Shown here one piece after another: positions 41,555 to 50,303 of a DNA stretch of 64,000 bases. The stretch is from NCBI GenBank assembly GCA_002319075.1, contig NVQB01000001.1, positions 4,712,001-4,776,000 of the forward strand. Direction: 5' to 3'. The position numbers and the translations under genes are program-made. The notes under the pieces are model-generated. The model ran no database searches, was not told the DNA's origin, and saw only the letters and a program-made list of their open reading frames with translations. The first letter of the stretch is position 1, and each line of letters begins with the position of its first letter. This stretch comes from Sphingobacteriaceae bacterium. Lineage in GTDB: Bacteria; Bacteroidota; Bacteroidia; B-17B0; Aurantibacillaceae.

Positions 41555-42379
41555 TTAAATTACTACAAGTAATAATATAAGTAAAACAAGCAGATAAATA
41601 CTTGCAATCACCATCCCGATTATCATACCTGGCATAGCAAGTCCTTTGCCTTTGTATAGCTCGGGCTGTTGGTTGATTTTACGCAACGCTACAATTCCGG
41701 TAATTATCGCAATCAATGCAAATAGAAAAGGTAAAAGATATATTGCGCTAACAGCTATTGCACCCAGCGCCCCAAGATAAAGTATAAACAGCGCGAGAGA
41801 CGAAAATACAAGTGAAGCAATAGCTGCCGGATGAACCTGCCTGGCATACTTACTTTTACGGTAATCAGTAGTTTGATTGCTATTTGGACGTGAGCGCACC
41901 GGCTCAGGCGATTGAACGCGCGGGGCAGGCTCTGATTTTATAACTTCCCGAGTACCATTGGAATATTTGATCATGAAAATTTCTGACGTCTTACTAACGT
42001 AAGTGGGACCATCGGGAATATCGCAACGTTTGTATTTAATTTCACTGCTTCCTATTTCCTTTACTTTTCCTTTTATCTCTGAACCATCTTTAAAGACCAA
42101 AACATCGCAAGTGTCTTCAGGAGGAGTATTGGCTTTTATAGATTTTTGAAAAGTCAGGTCATTACGATTCAGAGCAGGTAGATTTTCGTGTGCTATTTCT
42201 TGTTTTTCTTGAGTTTCGGCAGCAGTAACTGGAGCCTTCTTATAAGTTCTGGAAGCGTAGGTTTCTTTCTTTGAATTTTTAGCATGCCAGTCTACATAAA
42301 ATCCATTTTGGTATTTACGTTTCTGTACGCTGCACGACAGTAAAAGAAAAAAAGGCAGAAATAGAAATAATTTTTTCAT
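41555..42379 (-). CDS. Paralogous lipoprotein with shared small domain and membrane helices
   Basis: A 274-residue protein from ATG 42379 (a TTG just before it is in frame). Lipobox FLLLSC, then SVQKRKYQNGFYVDW as in its neighbour. The shared domain at about 93-155 reads DVLVFKDGSEIKGKVKEIGSSEIKYKRCDIPDGPTYVSKTSEIFMIKYSNG. The C-terminal third has three hydrophobic stretches (about 188-212, 214-235, 248-273). It is clearly a duplicate of the gene at 40787. A TAnnTTTG box ends 4 nt before the ATG. Function unknown. Confidence 0.75.
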   Translation of the reverse strand: MKKLFLFLPFFLLLSCSVQKRKYQNGFYVDWHAKNSKKETYASRTYKKAPVTAAETQEKQEIAHENLPALNRNDLTFQKSIKANTPPEDTCDVLVFKDGSEIKGKVKEIGSSEIKYKRCDIPDGPTYVSKTSEIFMIKYSNGTREVIKSEPAPRVQSPEPVRSRPNSNQTTDYRKSKYARQVHPAAIASLVFSSLALFILYLGALGAIAVSAIYLLPFLFALIAIITGIVALRKINQQPELYKGKGLAMPGMIIGMVIASIYLLVLLILLLVVI

Positions 42380-42383
42380 CAAA

Positions 42384-42391
42384 CAAATGTA
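42384..42391 (-). promoter_or_regulatory. -7 box of the 41555-42379 gene
   Basis: On the minus strand TACATTTG, matching TAnnTTTG, ending 4 nt before the ATG at 42379. The nearest upstream TTG is 26 nt away. Confidence 0.5.
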
Positions 42392-42432
42392 CTATTTTAA
42401 TAAAAGTGGTTCTGTTACAAATAGCACAATTC

Positions 42433-43347
42433 TTAGAAGCTAAAGCCGATGGCGAAACCGGTCCAGAAATAAAGGGATACGGGATTGGGCAGCGGATTGA
42501 TCGCCTGGTTGGTTCTTGGGTCAACAACCTGTTTGCTTAATCGGTCGCTTTTAAAACCAAGGGATCCAAACATGTTCAGCATCAATCGGGATTTGGTACG
42601 AAAAATTAACCCATTGGTAATACTGTAGCAGTAGCTTGACAGCGTTGAGCTTTCCGTTATAACAGTTCCTGCCTGATAAGGATTAGAAGGGTTATAAGGT
42701 GGTTGGTAATAATACGTCTGATCACAATCATATTGCAGGAAGCGAAACGCTGGTCCTACATAATAATTAACCGGAAAACGCAACGAGGGGTAGTAATTAA
42801 TTCCAAAACCGGCTTCAATAATTTTATGATTTAAGGTAAGGTTGGCGTTTCCATTATTGTAATAGATAGATTCAGTCAATACAGGCTTGTCGAGACCAAA
42901 AGCCACTGGAATAATAATATTAAAATTGCTCTTGTAAAATTCGCGTTGGTAAATTAAACTGATTTCGCTGTTAATGAAATTAAAAAAGTTAAGAGAAAGA
43001 CTTGAAGCGTGGCGGTAATATTTTAATGAGTCCGCCTTCGTCATCCCTATGCTGCTTCGGGGCTGCGCTGGCATCACTACAGGTCTCTGGTCATAAGTGG
43101 CTGGTTTAGGCGACACATCTATTACTTCGTGCTGACCATTCTCATAGATCAGCAAACTCACTTCACTTTTATTTACAACATAAGCGGGACCATTGAGGTT
43201 GCTGAACAGTTTGTACTTAATCTCCTCTGGGGAAACCTCTGTAATTTTTACCAGTAATTTGGTATTGTCTTTTTTATAAAGTTGATCCTGCGCCTTGCTT
43301 ACGAAAGCAAGAGTCAAAAGCATACAGAGAAGCGTTAGTTTGTTCAT
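42433..43347 (-). CDS. Exported beta-rich protein sharing the small domain
   Basis: A 304-residue protein with signal peptide MNKLTLLCMLLTLAFVSKAQ. Residues about 21-80 carry the same domain as the two lipoproteins downstream (DQLYKKDNTKLLVKITEVSPEEIKYKLFSNLNGPAYVVNKSEVSLLIYENGQHEVI), here directly after the signal peptide. Residues 105-304 are rich in alternating hydrophobic strands and Tyr/Phe and end FAIGFSF, consistent with an outer-membrane beta-barrel. Function unknown. Its own upstream region contains TATCTTTA, one base off the -7 consensus, and a palindrome at 43412-43427. Confidence 0.72.
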   Translation of the reverse strand: MNKLTLLCMLLTLAFVSKAQDQLYKKDNTKLLVKITEVSPEEIKYKLFSNLNGPAYVVNKSEVSLLIYENGQHEVIDVSPKPATYDQRPVVMPAQPRSSIGMTKADSLKYYRHASSLSLNFFNFINSEISLIYQREFYKSNFNIIIPVAFGLDKPVLTESIYYNNGNANLTLNHKIIEAGFGINYYPSLRFPVNYYVGPAFRFLQYDCDQTYYYQPPYNPSNPYQAGTVITESSTLSSYCYSITNGLIFRTKSRLMLNMFGSLGFKSDRLSKQVVDPRTNQAINPLPNPVSLYFWTGFAIGFSF

Positions 43348-43411
43348 GGGTTTAGGTTTAAAGTAAAGATATTAATTTTCACCAAATTAGCCTCATCCGC
43401 TCAGAGATTCC

Positions 43412-43427
43412 TTTGACATTTGTCAAA
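43412..43427. promoter_or_regulatory. 16-bp palindrome, possible operator
   Basis: TTTGACA-TT-TGTCAAA is a perfect inverted repeat of 7-bp arms, and CC/GG outside extend it with one bulge. It lies between the divergent genes at 43347 and 43614. It could bind a dimeric regulator; no T-run makes it a terminator. Confidence 0.45.
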
Positions 43428-43613
43428 AAGGAAAATCACCCTGATAGTGTAGAGCCTTAGCCACTATTTAATTTATACAAGTGTAAAATAAATTGAAAAT
43501 AAATAGTTTAACCCTCCGGATATTTTTTAAATTTAAAACTTAAGAATCCGGCTCTGGTATTAACTGGGCCGGGCAACCTTTTCAACGACTACTAAAAACA
43601 ATTTAAAAAAGAA

Positions 43614-44183
43614 ATGAAACGCTTTCTCAACTTTTTTCTTCAAGGTCTCATTTTATTTATTCCCTTAATCATTACTGGAATTATCCTGGTGAAACTTTTT
43701 GATTTCTTTGCAGGCCTTTTCTCCTTCATTGGATTCAGTAATTATCCCATATTAAACACATTGTTAGGCTTTCTGGGCACCCTTGGTTTTGTGTTGATCC
43801 TCGGTTTACTGGCCTCGTCGTACATTTTTAAACAAGTATTCAGTTATTTTGAAGATAAGCTCGAACACGCGCCCTTCATCCGGCACATTTATTCTCCCGT
43901 AAAAGATTTTACCAATGCCTTTGTGGGAAATAAAAAAAAATTCAATAAGCCTGTTTTAGTACTTACCAATCCTGCGGCGGGTATTTATGAAATCGGATTC
44001 ATCACGCAGGAAGATTTAAAAGATTTTCATATTCACGATAAAGTGGCGGTTTATTTACCTCTATCTTATTCTTTATCAGGTAAATTAATTATTGTTTCTC
44101 CCGAAAATGTAAAACCTTTAGAAGGCAACGCCTCAGATGCTATGAAATTTGTTGTAAGCGGTGGTGTTACCGATGTCGATTGA
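43614..44183 (+). CDS. DUF502 family membrane protein
   Basis: A 189-residue protein with two N-terminal membrane helices (about 6-30 and 45-68: FLQGLILFIPLIITGIILV, LGFLGTLGFVLILGLLA). A soluble domain follows with RHIYSPVKDFTNAF, VLTNPAAGIYEIGFIT and a VYLPLSYSLSGKLIIVSPENV strand pair, all typical of DUF502. Orthologues are widespread in bacteria with no firmly assigned activity. ATG 43614 fits the family N-terminus. It is separated from the ABC gene by 69 nt containing that gene's promoter, so it is probably transcribed alone. Confidence 0.88.
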   Translation: MKRFLNFFLQGLILFIPLIITGIILVKLFDFFAGLFSFIGFSNYPILNTLLGFLGTLGFVLILGLLASSYIFKQVFSYFEDKLEHAPFIRHIYSPVKDFTNAFVGNKKKFNKPVLVLTNPAAGIYEIGFITQEDLKDFHIHDKVAVYLPLSYSLSGKLIIVSPENVKPLEGNASDAMKFVVSGGVTDVD

Positions 44184-44207
44184 TTTTGCCCGCTCATGTA
44201 AATCTTA

Positions 44208-44236
44208 TTTGCGGCTGTATAAATTCTTTAAATTTG
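44208..44236 (+). promoter_or_regulatory. Promoter of the Nat-type ABC transporter operon
   Basis: TTTG (44208-44211), 17 nt, TAAATTTG (44229-44236): both elements of the Bacteroidota promoter at accepted spacing. The -7 box ends 16 nt before the ATG at 44253. Confidence 0.75.
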
Positions 44237-44252
44237 AAAATTATTTTTTAAC

Positions 44253-45209
44253 ATGTCAGAAATTCTAACGATCAATAATGTTTCAAAGCGCTATGGCAGT
44301 CACGTAGCTTTAAATAATGTATCATTAAGCGTTGCTGAAAAATCTGTGCTTGGTCTACTGGGCCCAAATGGCGCGGGTAAAACCTCTCTTATACGCATTA
44401 TCAATCAAATTACTGGTCCTGATAGTGGAGAAGTGCTTTTTAAAGGAAAGAAATTAAAATCAGATGATGTAGAACAAATCGGTTATCTGCCGGAAGAACG
44501 CGGCCTTTACAAAAAGATGACAGTTGGTGAACAGGTATTATATCTCGCGCGCTTAAAAGGGTTGAGTCGTCAGGAAGCAAGAAAACGTATAAACTATTGG
44601 TTTGCCAGGTTCGAGATGGAAACCTGGGCGAAGAAAAAGGTAGAAGAATTAAGTAAAGGGATGCAGCAAAAGGTTCAGTTTATTGTTACGGTCATTCATC
44701 AACCGGAATTACTTATTCTCGATGAACCCTTCAGTGGTTTTGATCCGATTAACGCTGAGCTGATAAAAAATGAAATTCTTGAATTAAGAAAAAATGGAGC
44801 AACCGTTATTTTCTCCACTCATAATATGGGTAGCGTGGAAGAACTGTGTGATACTATTGCTTTAATAAATAAGGCAGAAAAAATTCTCGATGGTTCTGTA
44901 AAGGATATTCGTAAAATGTACAGGTCTAACACCTATAAGATCGCTTTTAAAGGCAATGCTCTGGGGTTTACCAATGCTTTGTGGACAGGAGGAGAGATCC
45001 TTCAAAAAAACACAGAGGACGATATTCATAGTTTTATAATTAAACTGGCTCCCAATTTTTCATCCAGTAATTTTTTACAGACGGTGCTGCCAACTTGCGA
45101 AATCGTTTCTTTTAATGAATTGATTCCAAGCATGAATGATATCTTTATTACCAAAGTAAATGAGGGTAATGGCACTGTAGTGGGAACTAAGAGTAGTTAT
45201 ACGGAGTAA
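44253..45209 (+). CDS. ABC transporter ATP-binding protein (NatA-like)
   Basis: A 318-residue ATPase. Walker A is GPNGAGKTS (37-45), signature LSKGMQQ (133-139), Walker B LLILDEP (153-159), and the His-switch sits in IFSTHNM. A C-terminal DUF4162-like extension of about 90 residues follows. The family energises export by two-component ABC systems such as NatAB. The permease gene follows after 74 nt, so the pair forms an operon behind the promoter at 44208. The substrate (sodium, drug or other) cannot be told. Confidence 0.93.
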   Translation: MSEILTINNVSKRYGSHVALNNVSLSVAEKSVLGLLGPNGAGKTSLIRIINQITGPDSGEVLFKGKKLKSDDVEQIGYLPEERGLYKKMTVGEQVLYLARLKGLSRQEARKRINYWFARFEMETWAKKKVEELSKGMQQKVQFIVTVIHQPELLILDEPFSGFDPINAELIKNEILELRKNGATVIFSTHNMGSVEELCDTIALINKAEKILDGSVKDIRKMYRSNTYKIAFKGNALGFTNALWTGGEILQKNTEDDIHSFIIKLAPNFSSSNFLQTVLPTCEIVSFNELIPSMNDIFITKVNEGNGTVVGTKSSYTE

Positions 45210-45283
45210 GTCAATAGTGAATAGTTATAGTTGCAAGTCGATAGAAACAACACGAAATAAAAAACACGAAACTCGAAATAGAT

Positions 45284-46618
45284 ATGAGTAAAATAGGATT
45301 AATCATAGGACGAGAGCTGAAATCAAAGCTGTATAATAAAACTTTTATTATCATGACTATTTTAGCGCCGCTGCTACTTACGGGCTTTATAGCTTTTATA
45401 GTAAAAATGTCGGAGTCTGAAAAAACGGAACAAAAAGTCTTAGTGATAGATGACTCAGAATTATTCAAAAACAAACTCTCAGGTAACGACTATATTTCTC
45501 TTTCTTTTTCGAACCTGAAAATTGACGAGGGCGTTGAAAAGTTTTACAAGCAAGGTTACACCTGTTTGTTATGGATTCCCAAAACCGTAGTAGGTGGCGC
45601 TGCCGGAACAGTGAAACTTTATTACAAAAAGTCACCGGGATTTGGATTTCAAACTTACATGAAAGATCAGCTTGAGAAAATTATTTATGAAAACTCTTTA
45701 AGTGCAAATAACATCGATCCTAATATCATTCATAATTCAAAACAAAATGTCCGGATGGTGATGGAAAAAGTCGACGATGTAGGTAAAACCCAGGAACAAA
45801 CGGGCTTTGGCTTTATCGGTTTTATCTCCGGAGCGTTGATGTTTATTTTTATCCTGCTTTATGGCATGATGGTTTTTAGAAGTGTTATGGAGGAAAAAGC
45901 AAACCGGATTGTTGAAGTGATCGTGTCTTCAGTAAAACCTTTTGAACTCATGCTTGGTAAAATTTTGGGCGTTGCCATTTTGGGAATCATTCAGTTTGTG
46001 ATCATGGGAATTATAACCTTTGCCTTAAGTACTTTGTTAAGTGTCTTTTTTCTTAAGGATTCTATGGCACAGCTCCAGGTTTTTAAGCAGCAGCAAGAAC
46101 TGGTTAAAAAAAATGGTACAAACGTGGATTTTACCAAACTCGAAAAATTTGATGACAAACTTGAACTTTTTGAAACACTTGAAAAAATTCAAAAAATCAA
46201 TTTTACTCAGGTCTTTATATGTTTTTTCCTCTATTTTATTTTAGGCTACTTATTCTATAGCTCCATAATGGCGGCCATTGGCAGCGCGGTAGATTCAGAG
46301 GCAGACTCCCAGCAATTTATCACTCCGGTCATGATCCCGCTGATGATAGGCTATTTCCTCGCTATAAAAACGATGACCGATCCCGATTCAAGCTCTGTTT
46401 TCTGGGGATCCATGATTCCCTTTACTTCGCCAATAGTGATGATGTCGCGTATTACAAGTGGTGTGCCGCTTTGGGAACTTATGCTCTCACTATCATTATT
46501 ATTCCTTTCTTTTCTGCTAACCACATGGCTTGCAGGTCGCATCTACCGCACAGGTATTTTAATGTATGGTAAAAAAACAAGCTGGCGTGAAGTAGGAAAG
46601 TGGCTTTTTTACAAATAG
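45284..46618 (+). CDS. ABC transporter permease (NatB/ABC-2 type)
   Basis: A 444-residue inner-membrane protein of the ABC-2/NatB type. First helix at about 21-45 (IIMTILAPLLLTGFIAFIV), a large extracytoplasmic domain (about 50-175), then the conserved EEKANRIVEVIVSSVKPFELMLGKILGVAILG block and five further helices to residue 420. It is the partner of the ATPase encoded just upstream. ATG 45284 follows a 74-nt gap with no promoter evident, consistent with one operon. Its stop lies 10 nt from the stop of the convergent reductase gene. Confidence 0.92.
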   Translation: MSKIGLIIGRELKSKLYNKTFIIMTILAPLLLTGFIAFIVKMSESEKTEQKVLVIDDSELFKNKLSGNDYISLSFSNLKIDEGVEKFYKQGYTCLLWIPKTVVGGAAGTVKLYYKKSPGFGFQTYMKDQLEKIIYENSLSANNIDPNIIHNSKQNVRMVMEKVDDVGKTQEQTGFGFIGFISGALMFIFILLYGMMVFRSVMEEKANRIVEVIVSSVKPFELMLGKILGVAILGIIQFVIMGIITFALSTLLSVFFLKDSMAQLQVFKQQQELVKKNGTNVDFTKLEKFDDKLELFETLEKIQKINFTQVFICFFLYFILGYLFYSSIMAAIGSAVDSEADSQQFITPVMIPLMIGYFLAIKTMTDPDSSSVFWGSMIPFTSPIVMMSRITSGVPLWELMLSLSLLFLSFLLTTWLAGRIYRTGILMYGKKTSWREVGKWLFYK

Positions 46619-46628
46619 AATCTAGTTG

Positions 46629-47306
46629 TTAACTAACAATCTTAAAATTAAAAGCTCCGGTTTTTTTTACACCATACACTCTAAGCCATATCAGCATGAG
46701 GCTTTCTGTGGCTCTTGCGCCGCTTATATCGCCAAGGTCAAGAATAGATTCGCTTTTCCAACCCAGTTCATTTAAAAAAGAAATTACTTTTTGTTTTGCT
46801 TCCTCATCGTTGCCACAGATATAATTGACATGTCCTCCATTGTCAATCATCGCAGGATTCAACATTAATCCATTCCACATTGTATTTAAAGTCTTCACTA
46901 CTTTTGTATCGGGGAAGTTCTTTTGTATTTCTTCACCCAGCGAATAGGTATTGCTTAAAGATGGAACTAATGATGGAGGCATGCCATTGCTGAAGTCTAG
47001 TGGGTTAGAAATGTCAACCAGAATCTTCCCTTCCAGATTTTCTTTCCCGGCTGCCTTAATCACATCTAAGGTAGTTTCGCCTTTGCTTACATTGATCACA
47101 AATTCTCCAAAAGCTGCCGCATCAGCAAAAGTTCCCAGCTTTACTTTTGAATTGTTTTCGAGGAACGCTTTAAATGTTTTATCTCCTTCTTTAGAAAGAG
47201 TAGCCGACACATTTCGTGTTCCTACCATCACTTCATGTCCGAATTCCGTTAACTTTACTGCGAAGGCTTTGCCAACGCCGCCTGTGCCTAATACCGCTAT
47301 TTTCAT
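46629..47306 (-). CDS. NADP-dependent F420-reductase-like oxidoreductase
   Basis: 225 residues from ATG 47306. The N-terminal Rossmann motif is MKIAVLGTGGVGKAFAVKL, followed by GHEVMVGTRN (Arg suits NADP preference), VINVSKGETTLDVI, ILVDISNPLDFSNG and VVKTLNTMWNGLMLNPAM. This is the NADP-oxidoreductase, coenzyme-F420-dependent-like family, whose bacterial members often use NADPH with an unknown substrate. The frame remains open upstream to 47372, but that stretch does not fit the family. It is probably monocistronic and divergent from the permease gene at 47449. Confidence 0.88.
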   Translation of the reverse strand: MKIAVLGTGGVGKAFAVKLTEFGHEVMVGTRNVSATLSKEGDKTFKAFLENNSKVKLGTFADAAAFGEFVINVSKGETTLDVIKAAGKENLEGKILVDISNPLDFSNGMPPSLVPSLSNTYSLGEEIQKNFPDTKVVKTLNTMWNGLMLNPAMIDNGGHVNYICGNDEEAKQKVISFLNELGWKSESILDLGDISGARATESLMLIWLRVYGVKKTGAFNFKIVS

Positions 47307-47448
47307 TGTAAGTGTTTTTGTTAATGTGAAAAGTAGAGCGACAAAACTAAATACTCCATCATTCATAAACAACAGCCCTGGTCTAAACCCTTTAAAAATA
47401 GTTTCTAAATCCTACTGACAATCTTTAGGAATTTCTTTACTTTACATC

Positions 47449-48774
47449 ATGTCTGAACACAAAATAGAGTTTAATACTGCCGTTTCAGTGGTTATTGCCA
47501 ATATGATTGGTACGGGAGTTTTTACAAGTCTTGGTTTCCAGGTAATGGGGATGAGTTCGGTATTTTCTATTTTATTATTATGGGTTTTGGGTGGTGTTAT
47601 CGCTCTTTGCGGGGCTCTTACCTACGGTGAGATTGGTTCTGCTTTTCCCGAAAGTGGGGGAGAATACAATTATCTTTCTAAACTTTATCACCCTGCTCTC
47701 GGATTTTTAAGTGGTTGGGTGAGTGTAACCGTTGGTTTCGCCGCGCCAATAGCTGCAGCCTCTGTGGCACTGGCCCGCTACGTAACAAAAATTTATCCCG
47801 CCGTAGATGAAATGGTTTTGTCTTGCTCTGTAATTGGTGTTATCACCATTATTCATTCTATTAACCTGAAAGCGGGCAGTGTTTTCCAAAGGGGGTTTAC
47901 ATGGGTGAAAATTATTTGTATCATTATGTTTATTGGGTTTGGCTTGTTCTATATTCCAGAACATACCATTAGCCTTGTACCAGGAGCCGATGCCTGGAAA
48001 GATGTATTTTCAACTGCGTTCGCAGGTTCTTTAATTTATGTAACTTATGCTTATAGTGGCTGGAATGCAGCCGCCTATATTTCGGGAGAAATAAAAAATG
48101 CACAAAAAAATTTACCTCGTGCTTTGATCTTAGGGACGCTTTGCGTTATGGGCATTTACACGTTATTAAATTATGTCTTCCTCTATACTGTGCCGATTAA
48201 TGAATTAAAAGGTGTATTGGAAGTGGGTTACTTAAGTGCCGGGAAAATTTTCGGATTACAAGTGGGACAATTTATGAGTCTTGTAATAGCTGTTCTTTTA
48301 ATTTCTACAATCAGCGCTATGATCCTGGCGGGACCGCGGGTTATGCAAAGTATGGGGACAAACATAAGCGGACTCCGGATTTTTGCAAAAGCTAATAAAA
48401 ATAATGTACCCTACGTTGCTATTATTTTTCAATCGCTAATTGCGCTGGCTCTGGTTACAACTTCTTCTTTTGAATCGCTGATAACCTATGTAAGCTTTAC
48501 ACTAAACATGTTTACTTTTTTAACCGTGTTCGGAATTTTTATCCTGCGGTACAAATTCAGGCATATTAAAGCATGTTATCGCACGCCCCTTTATCCTTTA
48601 ACGCCCATCATCTTTTTAGTGATTATTCTTTGGGTGCTTATTAATATAGTTATAGAAAAGCCAATAGAATCCTTGTATGGTATGGTAACGGTCTTGGCTG
48701 GACTGGCCATTTATTTCCTGACGAACAAAAAGGATACGTCATCTTCCATCTCAGTAAGAGATTCTGAAAACTAG
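47449..48774 (+). CDS. APC-family amino-acid permease
   Basis: A 441-residue inner-membrane transporter with about twelve helices. The APC substrate-site motif near the start is MIGTGVFTSLGFQ, followed by GALTYGEIGSAFPESGGEYNYLSKLYHPALGFLSGWVS and a helix-6 block YSGWNAAAYISGEIKNAQKNLPRALI, all typical of the APC superfamily. It imports or exchanges an amino acid or related compound; the substrate is not determinable. ATG 47449 fits the N-terminus. No metabolic gene adjoins it to hint at the substrate. Confidence 0.92.
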   Translation: MSEHKIEFNTAVSVVIANMIGTGVFTSLGFQVMGMSSVFSILLLWVLGGVIALCGALTYGEIGSAFPESGGEYNYLSKLYHPALGFLSGWVSVTVGFAAPIAAASVALARYVTKIYPAVDEMVLSCSVIGVITIIHSINLKAGSVFQRGFTWVKIICIIMFIGFGLFYIPEHTISLVPGADAWKDVFSTAFAGSLIYVTYAYSGWNAAAYISGEIKNAQKNLPRALILGTLCVMGIYTLLNYVFLYTVPINELKGVLEVGYLSAGKIFGLQVGQFMSLVIAVLLISTISAMILAGPRVMQSMGTNISGLRIFAKANKNNVPYVAIIFQSLIALALVTTSSFESLITYVSFTLNMFTFLTVFGIFILRYKFRHIKACYRTPLYPLTPIIFLVIILWVLINIVIEKPIESLYGMVTVLAGLAIYFLTNKKDTSSSISVRDSEN

Positions 48775-48884
48775 TTTGTTGAGCCTGCAAATTTAGGTTG
48801 ATGCTAAAAATTGAGTTCCTCCTCATCTCTGAATCGCTGTGTTAAATTTCTATCCTGGATTCGCGATCAGCGGATCTTTAATGG

Positions 48885-50303
48885 CTATATAAACTTACAT
48901 TTTCTGCTTGCAAACGCGCACATGCGCAACAAGATCACACCATGTTTAAAGCGCGAAATATTTGTAGACCCATATGTTCTTTCTCTGTAGCGAATGGGAA
49001 CTTCCACAATTTTTAAATTTAATTTGTGCGCTCCGAATAACAAATCGAAATCACCAAATGGATCAAACTCTCCAAAGTATTTTCTGTTTTTGGTGAGTTT
49101 AATATAATCGGTTCTGAACATCACTTTAGTGCCGCACAGCGTATCCTTAAAGCGCTGATCAAGCAGCCAGGTAAAAGCCCAGCTGAAAAAATGATTTCCC
49201 AGATAATTTAAGAAACGCATTGCTTCTTTATCCATGGGATAAACCAGGCGCGTTCCATTTATAAAATCGCCTTTGCTGCTGGCAATCGCATTGTAAAATT
49301 TAGGAAGGTCTTCAGGCGGTACTGTAAGATCGGCGTCCAGGATCATTAAGATATCGCCAGTCGCAATTTTGTATCCTTCGCGCACCGCATCGGCTTTTCC
49401 TTTACCTTTTTGTTGCCCAATTTTTATGTCATGCGTCGCCGCATATTTTTTCTGAATCTCCTGAATCTTTTCCCAGGTATCGTCTGTGCTATTTCCTTCA
49501 ATAAAAATAATTTCCACATGCTTTCCAAATTTTGGGAGACGTAAAATGGCATTCTCAATATTTCCACTTTCATTACGTGCAGGAATTACAACGGTTGTAG
49601 AGTAGTTTTGCAGATAATTTTCTTCGTGTATCTCTGGTAAGGGCTTCGCGAAGCTGTATATATTGATACTAAAGAACCTGAAAATAGGGAACTTTGCCAG
49701 GTACTTATTAAAGATAAAAGATAGGATAGGGAAGAAAAAGGGGATGATCAAACGCTTGCTATTTCTGTAAACATCAAATCCTGAAATGTACAGTAAGTTA
49801 TTAATGTCGCTGGTACTTAACCAGTTTTGTACGGGTGTTTTTTGTTTCAATCCAAGCAATTCTGCAACCTTGAAAAAGGGTTCCCATAAAGAATTGTAGA
49901 ACTGCACAACAACTTTGGTATTTGCATGCGAACATTTTTTAACCTGTTCGAATACATTTTGAATATCGTCGACGTACCCAATTAAATTACTGATTACAAT
50001 TAAATCGAATTTTTGATCGAATTGAATGTCGTTAGCATCCATCACTAAAAACTCTATATTTTTATCGCCGTGTTTTTCTTTTGCCCAACGGATGTATTCT
50101 TCACTAAAATCAATTCCAACTTTTTTCTTTCCGGCAATTCCGGCTAGTAAATCGCCACTTCCGCAACCCACTTCAAGAACGGAGCTGTCTTCATGAGAAA
50201 AATAATTGGTATAATTGGTTATTTCATTCCAGTAATAAGCACTGAATTTTCTTTTCTGACGCTTAGCGGCGAGGGTATTAAAGTATTTTGTTGGTTCTTC
50301 CAC
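48885..50303 (-). CDS. Methyltransferase-glycosyltransferase (GT2) fusion
   Basis: A 472-residue fusion. Residues 1-180 are a class I SAM methyltransferase with motif I VLEVGCGSG (42-50) and the later FDLIVISNLIGYVDD. A hydrophobic stretch at about 184-215 links to a family 2 glycosyltransferase at 236-472: VVIPARNESGNIENAI, IFIEGNSTDDT, and the metal-binding LDADLT (Asp323, Asp325), like dolichyl-phosphate-mannose synthases. It would methylate an acceptor and transfer a sugar to a lipid or glycan. The start is GTG 50303, immediately after the stop of the preceding gene, so translation is probably coupled. Confidence 0.85.
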   Translation of the reverse strand: MEEPTKYFNTLAAKRQKRKFSAYYWNEITNYTNYFSHEDSSVLEVGCGSGDLLAGIAGKKKVGIDFSEEYIRWAKEKHGDKNIEFLVMDANDIQFDQKFDLIVISNLIGYVDDIQNVFEQVKKCSHANTKVVVQFYNSLWEPFFKVAELLGLKQKTPVQNWLSTSDINNLLYISGFDVYRNSKRLIIPFFFPILSFIFNKYLAKFPIFRFFSINIYSFAKPLPEIHEENYLQNYSTTVVIPARNESGNIENAILRLPKFGKHVEIIFIEGNSTDDTWEKIQEIQKKYAATHDIKIGQQKGKGKADAVREGYKIATGDILMILDADLTVPPEDLPKFYNAIASSKGDFINGTRLVYPMDKEAMRFLNYLGNHFFSWAFTWLLDQRFKDTLCGTKVMFRTDYIKLTKNRKYFGEFDPFGDFDLLFGAHKLNLKIVEVPIRYRERTYGSTNISRFKHGVILLRMCAFASRKCKFI

